This document shows, one piece after another, positions 33,353-45,850 of a DNA stretch of 64,000 nt (positions are counted from its first letter, which is position 1; every line of letters begins with the position of its first letter). The notes beneath the pieces are model-generated. The model worked only from the letters and a program-made list of their open reading frames with translations. It ran no database searches and was not told the DNA's origin. Position numbers and translations under genes: made by a program. Source of the stretch: Gymnorhina tibicen (Eukaryota > Chordata > Aves > Passeriformes > Artamidae); contig VXAZ01003913.1 of assembly GCA_013399875.1 (NCBI GenBank), positions 3,262 through 67,261 of the forward strand. Reading direction: 5' to 3'.

Positions 33353-36300
33353 AATTAGTCACCTGTCTGTATATGGAGCAGTCACATGTTTATACGTATT
33401 TGGATTATAAGAAAGAGATGTTTCTGCAGTCAGTGTAACCAGGATGAGTCCTTTTTCTTAGAGTCATCAGAAATTTTTGAATTGTAGAACTAAATGTGAC
33501 AAACATAAAATTTAGATCCATTTGTTAGTGATATTCTGACATTTGTGTCTGATCATAATAAAGCTGGGTAGCAATTCACAGATCATTCTTTGAAGTATAT
33601 CAAATATTTGAGGACGGACTGAGGCCAGACATCAAGAAGAAAATTGAATCCTGAGACTGGTGAAATCAGTTTTACCATGATCTACTCAGTGGGTGCAGTT
33701 CTGGAGAAGAGAGAGAAGGCAGTCTATATGCACATATACTGGGGCTTGTCCACTGAAGATGTATCCACACTGGAGTTTACATCTGGACCAAGGTGAGGCT
33801 TCACTACATGCTATTCCAGTTCCAAGTCAAACAGATAAATGTAAACTACTACATCTAGGGATATTTCTTTTCTGGTTTACTCCTATATTAAGTATTCAGC
33901 TGATGAACATAGAACCTTTGAACTCTGAAAAGGACAAGTCAGTGTAAGGTATGTCTGCATTAAGCAAGCTCTATTTGCTTTTAAATTAGAACAGAAGGTT
34001 AGAAAAGCATCCACACGAGTCTTAGACAGCAGAATACAGTACATGTACAGTACAAATATACTGCTGGGACTACAGCTGCTTGTGCATCTTTTCACACACT
34101 TCCACTCCAGTTTCTCTCCTCTTTGCCAGAGGTGGTTTCCAGGTACTCATAGGAGAGTAGCAGAGGGCAGAGAGATGGAAAGCAAGTTCAGCCTGCACTA
34201 ACCACACGGTGTAGACACAGCTCAGATTGCAATGACACATTTGTTACAGTCATCACTGCATCACAGCAATTTTGCTGATCACTGTATATGTGGCTCTCCC
34301 ACCAGGAGCTGAAGTTTTCAACTATATCATCTTGTTATAAAGTGCTCACTCTGCTAGACATGTGACAGAATTTGAGAACACAAAGATTAAGAAAGTAGTT
34401 CAAGAGCACTAAATATCTTGCCTGAAGCTGCTATGTTTCAGAATGGGATGAACTGTTTGGATTCTTCCTGTATCTCCTCAAAATGGTGTTGCGTTGCCAG
34501 GTTTCTGGAATTCAGAAGACTCTTCTCTGAAGAAGAATAATTTCCCTTTTCCTCTTAAAATGACAGTAATAATCATTTTAATATTAACAGAATAGGAGAG
34601 AAAGAGACCTGATCTATGACAAAGATCCTCTTATGTTAGTCCTTCCACAGGAAGCTGTTCACTGTCAGTGTGACACCATAATCTCAGATTTATCCCATCA
34701 CTATTATATGACACTTAAATACGGTAAGTATAGCAGAATTGCTAGAAGGAACTGAAGTGTTGTTAACTTATTTCTTATTACATTAACAATAATAGTAATT
34801 CCTGAAGGATTATGTATATTACAATTATTATTTGAGACATAACACCCTCTTCTTAATGGAAAATTCTCAGTTTTGTATGCTACATACTCCCTCCATCATT
34901 AGACACGACTAACTGCTTCCCTTCCATATTTGTTCTTCTTTCTTCTATATATCAACAAAACACACTTCATTTGCAACAGAATTATCTCTCTTCTAATTGA
35001 GGTTGCCAGGGAAGCAAAGTGAGATAATTTAATTACACTCCAAATAGCTGCTCTACCTCAAACTGTTCAAATCTCTTCTAATCGAACCTCACATGATGGA
35101 TGGAATGCACATAATTTTAAAAATGTGAATAACTATATCATAAGCAATACATAACTTAGACTAAAATGAGACAAATGAAATTAAAACATCCCAACTTTAT
35201 AGCTCAGTTCTTCACATTGAAAGCTGAACACAACATTCATGTTCTCAGAAATAGGAGCAATATCTTAAGCAGAACACTGTGTCAGGTACTTTGAAGATTA
35301 GAGGATACACAAAAGTAGTTCAGCTACTTTTGGTTGCTTCAGAAAAGGAACCAGTCTGACAGAACAGAAATTCTACTTTGCCGGAATTAGGCTGATCAGA
35401 CTTCTTTCAGGCAATTAGCAAGTATTTCTCTCTATCTGCATACTTACATGCCCTCTATTAGCACACTGTCTGAGCATTGCACAAAATTTAATGAACTTGT
35501 CTAATGCAGATGTAGAACCTAAGATACATTTCATCAATGCAAGACAAGTGAGGTGAGGCTAAGAATGGTCCTTGATGGAACATCAATGCTGAAGGGCTAG
35601 AACTCAATAGAGGGCACAGAAGTTTAAAAATCTTGATCACTCATGGTCAATTCAAGCTCCCTTGAATTTTTCTCACTGAACTATACTGATAGGAAAGGGG
35701 AGGAAAGCCAGAGTTGAATTCCAAGAAAACTATTTTTGAAATTATTGTAGCATGCAGCTCACCACAAACCTGAAAGTTCAGCGACACTGGGACCACAGTC
35801 ATGTCTCTTTGCAGTTGTACAGAAGCCTATCTACATGAGATGTTTCGCTCATGCTACATGGGATATAAACTGACATAAAGTTCTGTCTGCAAAGGGACCG
35901 TGATTAGCTGGAGGAAGGTAAGCAGATTGAAGAGACAGGCTGGAAAGACTGAACAAATGTAATTTGAAGATAGAAGACAGTTATAAATAAGAGTGTCCTA
36001 ATGGCTGAATGATTATGGAGGTTGGTGACCTCCAGGCTAGACTGCAGTGGCATATTGCACTTAAATACCTGCAACCACACACTTTTAGCAGAGGCAGGTA
36101 AGGAGATCAGTATTTATGTGGACTAAGAAGGGGTATTTCTGACTTTAGCCATCACTGAAAGATTGGAAATACTATATAGGAATTTTTTTCTATTGCCTTT
36201 GGTAGAAGCTTCTGAAGGCTGATGATATCCCACAGAATGAGACACTTTATGGACATAGAGCAAGGACAGGAGACCTAAGGCCAATGTGGCAACATATAAC

Positions 36301-39300
36301 AGGAGACAGTTTCACAAGCTACCTCTCAGAAGCATAAAGATAAATTATTTCCTGAAGAGGAACTGAAGAAACCTTCCAGCCAAATGAAAAATGAGACATG
36401 ATGCCAAAAATGTGAAAGCTGAAAAGGTCTTTCCTGATCCTTCTCCTTTTTCAAATAAATTCTGTCAGATAATAAAGGTAAAAGATGGTAGATGCAAAAG
36501 GTAACAACATCCAGAAAACAGTAGTAGTTCATACTGGAGAAGGAACAAGAACCTGAACTAGGATAGTACTGCATAGGACTGCACTGATGAAACTGTCACT
36601 GATAGACATGCTAAAATTAAGAAAAACTGAAGCAAATGAAAAAGACATAGAGAACTTCATTTAGACAACTCAAAAAAAGCACACAATAATTTGAAATTGG
36701 AGGTCATTTCAGGAGGCAAGAAGAAAGGGAAAATTGTCAAAGCTGAAACAGAATGCAATTAAGGAACCGTTAACAGACAACTCCAAAGAAGTGATTACTA
36801 AAAGGGCACACACAAGTTTGTTTCTTGTGTCTACAATGGGTAGGATACCCACAGACAAAGTTGTCAAAATCCATTACTATCAGCCAGAGAATCTCCCTTT
36901 TTTTGGATAGGAAGACATTTTTTCACAGGTTTGCAAAATATTAATCTTCTAGAATCTCTTATCAGTGACATTTAAACAGAAAAAAAAAGAGCTGAAGCAT
37001 AAAAGTCATGTGAAACTATTCAGACCTTATTAGGTGAGACCTCCCTTTAGATTTCTATTTGCTTTTGACAGTTTCTAGAGTTTTCATCTGTTACCTTTTA
37101 CCTATTATATAAAATTAGGAGGCGCTCACAAATGACAAAAGAAAGTGGCTATCACAAAAGAAAGAAGCAACAATAAAGATATGTTTTGAGGTTTGTTCCT
37201 TTTTCATAATTCCACCTTAAAACTACCAACAAAGGATTAAAAACCAAACGTCTTGAATCACTGTAAGCCAGCAATACTGCAAACCCAGAAGAAAGATACA
37301 GTCCCATCAATTTTTTGCCTAGAGAAGCACTGTGAGGGGTCAGGGAGCAGAAGAAGGGAGAACTCAACCAAGGGTATCTATTTGAAACGAGGTCACAAGG
37401 CCTCCTATGCTCCCAGGGTTAACATAATAAGTAAGATTTTTCAACCCATTCATTTTAGGTAAACCTCTGAAAATGTATTTTAATGGGAAGATTCCTTACA
37501 TTGAAGACTGCAAATGCAAATGTAAATGAAGTGTAGATCAGATGATGGGATGTGATAAATTAATTCTAGCTTCACATTACCCTGGGTCCCTGAAGCTCAA
37601 GAATTTTACGTGAAAAGCTTGACTGTAACCACATAGGTTATTTTATCTGGTTGATATGCCGTGTACTTTTGAGGCACTTCCCTCAGTAGTCCATCAGACA
37701 GATAGGTTATAGAATATACAAGAGGGATACCACTGTGGTAGTACTCAAAGCAAAGGAGCGGGGAAAGTGGAATTTGATAAATAGCAAAGAACATGGCAGT
37801 AATATCTGTACTTTGCAAAGCTGAAAAACTTTTCCATAGGATGGTAGAAAATAAAAGCTGGTGAAAAAAATCCATAATGAGGGTATCTCAGTGTATTGCT
37901 TGGGAAAACAGACAGGAATTTACAAAAAAGCAGACATGGATATAGTGATTAAAATTACTAAGAATAAAAGTATTAAAAGCATGTGAGAAAAAGATATGTT
38001 AAGAAATGGTACAAGTACAAAGAGCAAGTTCTTTGAAGTCTGGTTAATTGCTAATTTTTTGACAATGGTACAGAGGAAACATGGTTTTTACTAGAGCACT
38101 CTTTTTGAAAGAAATAGAATTATATTTTATTACAACATACATCAAGATATACCTCTACAGGGAAGAATAGTGACCATGAATAACCTCATTAAATTAATCT
38201 GCATTAAAGTAAAAGACCTTAACAGTATAATAAAAAGGAGGGGGAAAACAGAAAGAACTTGGAAAGTTTCTAGCAGATATCAAGAGACACTCCATAGTTG
38301 CAAGAACCATTATTCAGAGAAAATTGGTTTAATCAGGTTTACTTCTCCTTGTACCTTTCTAAAAAGAAAGAATTTGATGTAACTGTAGACAAACTTAACT
38401 CACAGGAAAAGAAAAGAATACAAAAAAATAGTCTAACCTCAGAGATTACTGTAGGTTCAGGCAATGCCTCAAGCTCGTACAAACAGACTTTTGCAACAGT
38501 TTTAGATCTAGCAAAGTCTGGAGCCAAAGCTTTTGGCTTTTGCCGTTTGGCTTGTAAAGCAGAATTCTGCGGCATCTGGTGCAACTGTTGTTCTCCAGAT
38601 GTCTACTTGCAGACTTGGGTGGGATTCATCTGCCTGACTTAGATATTTAGTATATAGATAATCTAAATTTTAAACTTAACAAGAAAACCCTAACTTATCA
38701 TTTCAATCACTTTTTATTATCAGTTAGAAGGTCCCAGTCCCAGTGGGCTACTTATCCCCTCTTGAAGTAGTTATATAACACAGGCCGTGAGAGTACCTTA
38801 GATGTAGATTACTACAATTTACTTGTATACATTTAGGGCAAAAGTGCCCCAACAGTCATTGTAACCAATTAATTTTGATTATTTTCAGGATAAAAGAGCT
38901 CTCAAGGCTCTCTGCTTCTAGGCTTTTACTAACTTCATGATAAATTATTTCTTAAATAAACCACAGGTTAGATTAATACAGACTCCTTCTTCTGCTCTTT
39001 CAGTATTGGAAAGAAAAATATTCCTGGCCTTGTTTTTGGCCTTTTTCTAGTCTTCTTCAATAAACAGTGGTTCAATAAATAGCAGCTGCTGGTCCTGTTT
39101 CCAGTAATTCCAGTAATTATCACTTTTTTTTTTTTTTTCTTCTGAAATTGAAAGGACTGCATTTGCTTGAGAGGATTTCTTCCTCTCACCTACAAGGAAA
39201 TAATCTATATTTATTTCCTTATCACTTCAAGCTGCCTAATATAGAATTTTCTGGAGATGTTCTGTAAACTACCATCCCCAGAATGCTTTCCTAGTTCTAT

Positions 39301-41439
39301 GCCACGTTTGTCCAAGTGAACTCACGACTTTTGAATGTGTAAACTGGATAACTCCATTTTCTGCCATCCAATTTGCACTTGCAAATGTCAATTTGCCTGT
39401 AGAAATGCAGAGTCTTACAAATGGAATGTTTACATCTACATATGTTTTGAAAATTTGCCTCTAGGCAGACGATCACATTAACCCAGAGCAAATTGTTCCC
39501 TTCCTGAAAAGTAAAAAATATACCAAACCTTCAGGTGAAAGGGAGACTTCAGCTAAAGGTCAGGAAATCCAGCTGTAATTTTCCTCTAACCAGTGCTTTA
39601 GATCTCAGCTTTAAATTCTAATTAAAGATTGAGGTAAAAGTATGAAATTCTAATGAGGAAGCTGTAGGGTATATTTTTCAGTGTTACATCATGTCCTCTT
39701 ATTTCTAAAAGCAGAATATCATTTTTGAATACCTAACATAATTTGAGGGCTTGGTTTTCTCACAGAGAGGAATGTAAAGGTTCATAGAAACATGAAAGTT
39801 CACAGAGAAGAACATAGAAGTTCTATGAATAACACCTGACTACTGGTATAAGGGATAAACTAAATTAGTGTATTCCCTTATATAATTATATTTTTTCTGT
39901 AATTTAATTTTTAAATCAGTTTTCATAAATTCCAGAGACTGACTTTAATTTTTAGTCATAGTTTTTTCTTCTTTTCTGAAGGTTTAGAAATCTGATCTCA
40001 ATGCCTGTTGAGATTTTTCTCGTTTCATGCACTCCATGCTGGCTAGTAAACAAAAAAAAGCCCAAACAAGCAAACAAACAAAATTAAAACTAGCTCTACA
40101 CTAAGAAAACTAATTACAAAATTTAGCTGGCATTTCAGCATTTGCATACACACTGCCCAAGCCTGGTTAATGCTGGCCACTTCCTCCAAGTCTCATGAAG
40201 ATTGTTACATATTCTTTCAACTGGCTTTTGATTTGTGACTTTTGTTCAGGCATCTGTGGACTTTATAAAAATTCAGTCTACATTCTCCAATTCATCAAGC
40301 CCTGAAATGTGTTACATAATCTAATAGCAGAGAAGTTGCATCACTAAACATTTCTATGTAGAAATCTTTGTTCTTCCTTTGCCACCTGCCTTTGTCGTAC
40401 AGCTAAATTATTGCTCTCCAAATATTCAAGGGCAGATACCATGCGCTCAAATTCCCTACCACTGCGGCAGTTTTTAAATGATGCTTACACAGTTTTTAGC
40501 TTCTTACACTCATCCATCATACTAAGAGAGACGCGTTGTCATACTCACTTTCAATATCCTTAATGCATTTCGTTTCCTTCTTGAAAACTGAAGAACTAGC
40601 TTACTTGACCACATCATTCTCCGAGTACAAATACAACTCTTGATTTCATTCTGACTCAGAAACAAGATGGGATTTCTTAAGCCATAAAATCCTCTATTTT
40701 GAATTACTTCAATCTTGAAGAATTCTGGGCATTATTTTCTGACTAGATTATTATTTTACTTGCCCCAGGTGTACCTGGGCAAAGAATATATCTTCTTGAT
40801 ATTCTACTTTGATGCAGTGAAATCAGCACAAAATTCTCTTGATACAAAGTTCCATTTATTCTATCAAAGTTAGGCAGTTTTTCCTTGTTATCTGACCAGT
40901 ATAGGATTAGGTCTGGTTTTGGCCTTGCTTTACCTCTTTCTCTGTGATTTATTTGGAACTCTCATGAAGTATTTGGCACCCCTTCAAAGAGGCAAAAAAC
41001 CCCTGTAGGTTGTTGACAGTCTCTCTATTCTCTTAGGTTATGACTTGCTTTCATCCCCATCTGATATTTTTTTGCCATAAAAAATTATTTTCCTTGAACA
41101 CAAAATATCCTGTTGCTGGAGTTTTGATGATACTCACTGCAGGTATTTCAAAGTACTCAACACTGGCTTCTTCACAATGATTTCCAAGGCCCTGTAACCA
41201 GATTTCATGTCCTGCTTGTACCTGGAGCTGAACAACTAGAATTTTTTCTGTTTAAAGAATCACAGCTAGTCGTTCCTCTGCCTAAACTTTTGGTTATTCT
41301 GTGCTTGTTATTACTCCACTGGCCAATCACCACATCTTGGCCTCTTTAGAAGGCATAATGTTGTAACTTCAGGTGATTCAGATCTAAACATTAAGAAATA
41401 AGAGTAAATTTCTCTAAAAATATATTTCTTGCCGAAGAG
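33353..41439. other. Long AT-rich noncoding segment
   Basis: About 8 kb with no gene, RNA gene or transposon that I can support. ORFs are below 115 codons; the largest (38298-38642, plus) shows no known domain. A 15-T run lies at 39124-39138. Short words recur locally (for example TTCATAGAAAC / TTCACAGAGAAG near 39780-39820) but without a clear tandem unit. There is no CpG-rich patch or LTR terminus pair. Confidence 0.6.
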
Positions 41440-42392
41440 TCAATACAGAGACCAATGTGCTTGTCAACCTCACTTTCAGCCCCGGCAAAATCATGGAGTG
41501 AGTATATTTGTGAGCACATGAAAGTAACTGGGAACATTCAGCAAGGATTTACAAAAGTTTGTCTTCTTTGATAAAATAGATGGATTTTTAAATGAAGGGA
41601 AAGCAGTGGATTTCAAACATCTTGACTTTAGCAAGGTTTTAAACACTATTTTCCCACATATCAAAATTGAGACTTTATAGTCTGAGTGGGTGTTCAACTA
41701 GGTGGGTAAAAAAATTCATTAGATTAAAATTGTAGAAGCTGAGATATTCATGGAGGGCAGTAACAAGTGGAGTACTGTAAGAGTCTGCCTCTAGATCTTT
41801 TGTACATACCATCTTCACTGGACACAACAGAAGAGACAATGTGGTGGAGTCTTCAATCTTGGTACCAAACCATGGAGAACAAGCTGATATATCTGACAGC
41901 AGAAGGGCCATTTGAAAGGACCTAGACAGACCACGGGAGGACCGGGTTGATAGGAACCTCCTGAGGTAAAACAAAACAAAAGCAAAGTCACACATTAGGG
42001 AAGTAATAACTCTGCAGCAACAGTTTTTCTCATTCAGCCTAGAGAAGATGGCTTTGGAGCAGATCTCACAGCTCCCCTTCCATACCCATGGGTAGGTTAT
42101 TGAGAACACAAAGACAGGCTCTTCAAAGTGCTGTGTGATGGCAGCCAAGAGACGAGTTGAAACAAAAAGTGCTCGGACTGGAAGTAAAGGAAAACCTTTT
42201 CACCCTAAGAACAGCCCAGCCATGGAGCAGGTTGCTCAGAGGTTGAGCAATCTCCATCTCCAGAGATTTTTAAGACTTGAATGCAGAGTCACATGATCAG
42301 ATTTCACAGATGACCCTGCTGGAATAAGTAAACTGGAATAGAGAATTCCTGAGGTCCCTTCCAACCTAAAGTGTCCTATGATCCTATGAAGA
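41440..42392 (+). mobile_element. CR1 LINE with partial RT region and internal deletion
   Basis: This copy starts in the reverse-transcriptase region: GTCAACCTCACTTTCAGCCC near 41463 and AAATCATGGAG, then TTGACTTTAGCAAGG near 41622 (the stretch before the catalytic domain's conserved part), then GGAGTACTGTAAGAGTCTG near 41768 and GTTGATAGGAACCTCCTGA near 41946. After a purine-rich junction (about 41965-42020) it resumes at CATTCAGCCTAGAGAAGATG, nearer the 3' end, so several hundred bases are missing. It ends with TTCCTGAGGTCCCTTCCAACC and degenerate CCTATGATCCTATG tail units near 42392. Frames are broken throughout. The 157-codon ORF on the opposite strand (41675-42148) is antisense to this element and not a gene. 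Confidence 0.9.
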
Positions 42393-43873
42393 CCCCCTTC
42401 TGTAAAGGTGTCAAGTTTCTCAGTCCTCTTCAACTATTTTTCCAGGTATTTCATTATTCTGTTCCTAATACATCTTCAGGACTATTCACAGCTTGGTCCT
42501 GAATAAATGATGCCAGTTTCCTGACATGTTCTCATGCAAAATAATCAGCTGTAATCACGCTATTGCATAGAAGGTCAAATTTTAGGCCTTGAATGGACTT
42601 TGAGCCAACAGAACCTAAAAGTGTTTCAGATGACCAGCAAAACAAACAACAAAAGCTTGAGTCATATGTCTAAACTTGTAGGGTTATTTAGATGCTGTAG
42701 GCTTTCCCAGCTGGCATCTTACTATGCTCCAGACAGGCACAGTTCTTCAACAATCCTGTCTGCTGGTCCTATGCCTTAGATACCCTGTACTAAGGGTAAC
42801 TCATCTGTGTTTACCCAAAAAAATCAAACTGTAGTTCTTATGAACGATAACTGCAGCTTAGACATCTTCTTCTTTTTTTTTTGCATTTGAACACCTGCAT
42901 CTATTCATGGAATTGAGGTGTCTCTAAGTGAAGTTGATTCACAGAATTTTCAGTGTATCAAGGTCTCATTATGGCACTAGTCATATAGTGGAGCCAAAGT
43001 CCAAATAGCTAAAAGCTGTATGTATACTAAATGTTTTTTTTATTATGGGTTTTTCTAACATAATATTCTTTATGTTTAAATGAGTGATGAGGAAAGAATG
43101 AAACTTGCTGTGTGTCTTCAAATCCTTATACGATTTATTTTTTAGAACTATGGGAATTTTTTCCTAAGGTTATGTTTGCACACAGTATGGGGTACAGTGC
43201 AGAGAGCCTGCACCTGTCATCTAAATTGCTTTCAAAGCCCAAGTGAACACTATGCTACGTGAAAGTAGTAGTTCAATGCAGCGAGAGCTTTGGGTAATGC
43301 CTTGACACTATAAATCACCTTGAATCTGCAGCCAGCATAGTTCCCTTTCTGTGATATAAGTAGCAGAACTGAGATGGGGAAAATAGATGTTTTCTGAGAT
43401 GTTACTGACTCTCATGTCAACAACAACAAAAACCACAGGATTTAAAAAAAAATATACAGTGAAAGATTTTAAATGAATTTTTATGTGAAAAAGCCAGATA
43501 TGGAAATGTAAAAAAAAAGCCTCTCTGGATGAAAAACAACAGAATTTATAGGTGACACTATGGTCCATGTGCTTTATAATTCAATAAGGTGGATCAGAAA
43601 TAACTTAAATATTGTTAAAACAACTAAGAGGATTTCCAAGCACATTTGAATCATAAGGTTAAAATTATCTGCTAGCATTACCAGATGACATTGACATGCT
43701 TAAACGAATCCAGAGGAAAGACCCTAAAAATGAATAAGTAATACAAAGTGCAAAAAAAGTTAAAGAGAATTAGGTCTCAAACACACACAGAAAATCAAGG
43801 TTTGTTCAACTTTGTGCATGTTACAATCATAAACTATAATATTTCAGTCTCTGACAATGCACTCTCAGTCTTA
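42393..43873. other. AT-rich noncoding segment
   Basis: About 1.5 kb of AT-rich DNA with A/T runs (42873-42882, 43029-43039, 43443-43452). Nothing supported as a gene or repeat. Confidence 0.6.
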
Positions 43874-44776
43874 CTACTCACCAAACCAGACTCAACCTGG
43901 GGAAATCAGTTTAATTTATTACAAATCAAATCAGAGTACGGCAATGAGAAATAAAAAACTACAGGTTAAAATGCCTTTCCCTCACCCCTCCTTTCTTAAA
44001 TTCACTCCTGAAATCTTTATCTCCTCCTTCCTCGCAGCACCACAGAGGGAATTCGGGGCAGTTCATCACATGTTGTCTTTGCTGCTCCTTCCTCCTCAGA
44101 GGGAGGACTTGTCACACTCTTCCCCTGTTTCAGCGTGGGATCCCTCCCACGAGACAATCCTTCAAAAAATTCTCCAACATGAGTCCTTCCCACAGGCTGC
44201 AGTTCTTTAAAACTGTCCCGCTGTGGGTCTCTTCCGTGGGGTGCAGTCCCTCAGGAACAGGCTCCTGTGGGTTCAAGTCTGCCTGGGTCCACAGGTCCTG
44301 TCAGGAGTACCTGTGGATATAGCCTCCTTCAGGCATCCACATGATCCAGTGTAGGGTTTTCCATGGGCTACAGATGGATTTCTGCTCCACTGTGGATCTC
44401 CATGGGCTGCAGAGGCACAGCCTGCCTCACGTGGCCTTCACCATGTGCTGCTGGGGAATCTCTGCTCCAGAGCATGGAGCAGCTCCTTCTCCTTCTTCTG
44501 CATTGACCTGAGTGTCTGTAGGGCTGCTTCTCTCACATGTTCTCACTTCTCTGTCAGGGGCCTCAGATGGTGTTGCACAGGTTTTTCTCCCTTGTTAACT
44601 CTGTTATCTGAGAGGCACTACCATCACTGCTGATGGGATTGGCCTTGGCCAGTGGCAGATTTGTCTTTGACCCACCTGGCACTGGCTCTCAGACACAAGG
44701 GAAGTTTCTGGCATCTTCTCACAGAAACTACGCTGTACCCTTAACTACCAAAACATGGCCTTGCAAACCCAATACA
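43874..44776 (-). mobile_element. Family A long LTR, minus orientation, nearly full right end
   Basis: This carries most of the family A body: CTCAACCTGGGGAAATCAG near 43891, TTTATT (minus-strand AATAAA) near 43914, GTTCATCACATGTTGTCTTT near 44059, diverged units such as TCTTCCGTGGGGTGCAGTCC near 44230, CTGCTCCACTGTGGATCTCC near 44382, CTTCACCATGTGCTGCTGG near 44428, and then the promoter-proximal part GATGGGATTGGCCTTGGCC near 44632, ending CTTGCAAACCCAATACA at 44776. The terminal region absent from the 9097 copy is present here, while the first about 150 bp of the 9097 copy are missing. CpG sites of the family look largely converted to TG/CA, which suggests greater age than the 32734-33346 LTR. 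Confidence 0.87.
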
Positions 44777-45840
44777 GGTTCATTAAGGTCATCAGATAAA
44801 TAAGTTTTTCAGGGAATAATAATGAAAGCAATAAAGAAGATGCACAAACGCATGGTAAGCAAACAAGTAAGGGAGATGATAAATTATGCCAAAACTTCTC
44901 AAGCACTATTTGATGAGTCATTAAAAAAGTATAGGTAAAACTTTGTAGAAGGACAATACAGGCATTGCAACTCATGAGAAAAGGGAAAGAAAATAAACAG
45001 GATGGATATTTCAGGGGGACTGGGGGGACTGTGCAAAACCATTAGGGAATTCATAGGGAAGAATCATATGAGAAGCAAAGGAAGGCATCAGGGAAGGAAA
45101 AAGGCTGGGAGGAATAGGAGGAAGGAAAAAAAAGGGTTTGTAATATATAAGTACTCATCTGTCTGAGCCCGCTGCCTGACCAATGCAGTCTGCTCTATAA
45201 TTCTTCTTAAGGCTTTTTTTCACCATTTTCTATGTAATTTCACTCTCTATCCCATGCATGAGCGATGCAAGATCTAGGTTCTAGGATCTGGAAAAGCTGC
45301 CATGGGTGGCAGGGCTCACAGTTCTGTGTGCCAGTGACTCTGGAGATCAGCGCATAAGTCCCTGCCTGTGGGAGTTGTAAGGGTCGGTAGTTGTGGAGAG
45401 GTCTCAGTGTGTTTAAATTTTTCCCTAATGAATTTAAATTGATGTCTGTAGCTATGTATATGTAATTCTATAGGAAATTTCAAGCTGGAATAACCAGTGA
45501 GAAGGAGTAAAATATGCATCTGTAAAGGTTAAAAAACTTAACAAGGGAGTGCCTTACATCAGGGCTGGGGTATCAGGTGGGCAGAGGGCCCACACTGGCA
45601 TTTGGGGGAACCCATAAGTTTGTGGTGCCCAAGGGCTGAGTGTGTGAGTGCTGAATGGGTACAGAGTACCCAGTGGGACCAGTCAGTGATTTTGGGACCC
45701 ACGGGGTGGGCAAAGCAGGCTGGAATCTGGACAGGGGTGCCAGGTGGTCACCTATTATAGCAGAGCTTTCTCAGTGAGCTCTGAACCTTCCAATCAGAAT
45801 ATTTGGACAATTATGACAGTGTAGGGGGAGTAAGGGGGGG
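44777..45840. other. Possible unidentified repeat, G-rich 3' half
   Basis: The first 350 bp are purine-rich with no identity I recognise. At 45170-45215 a CCAAT box (GACCAATGCAG) is followed within 20 bp by CTATAATTC, a promoter-like pairing seen in LTRs, and from 45540 to 45770 the plus strand is strongly G-rich (GGGCAGAGGGCCCAC, GGGACCCACGGGGTGGG). Composition differs sharply from the flanks. It ends in a G run joined to an A run (45834-45850). I suspect a retroviral or satellite-like origin but see no defining ends. Confidence 0.3.
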
Positions 45841-45850
45841 AAAAAAAAAA
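45834..45850. repeat. G7-A10 homopolymer junction
   Basis: Seven Gs (45834-45840) are followed directly by ten As (45841-45850), at the right edge of the G-rich stretch. Prone to sequencing and slippage error. Confidence 0.9.

Noticed and set aside
40380..41340. Possible minus-strand processed pseudogene
   Set aside because: Reading the minus strand gives frequent stops in all frames and no recognisable protein words, poly(A) end or target duplication.
41675..42148. 157-codon minus-strand ORF
   Set aside because: It is antisense to a broken CR1 element; the open frame follows from the element's composition.
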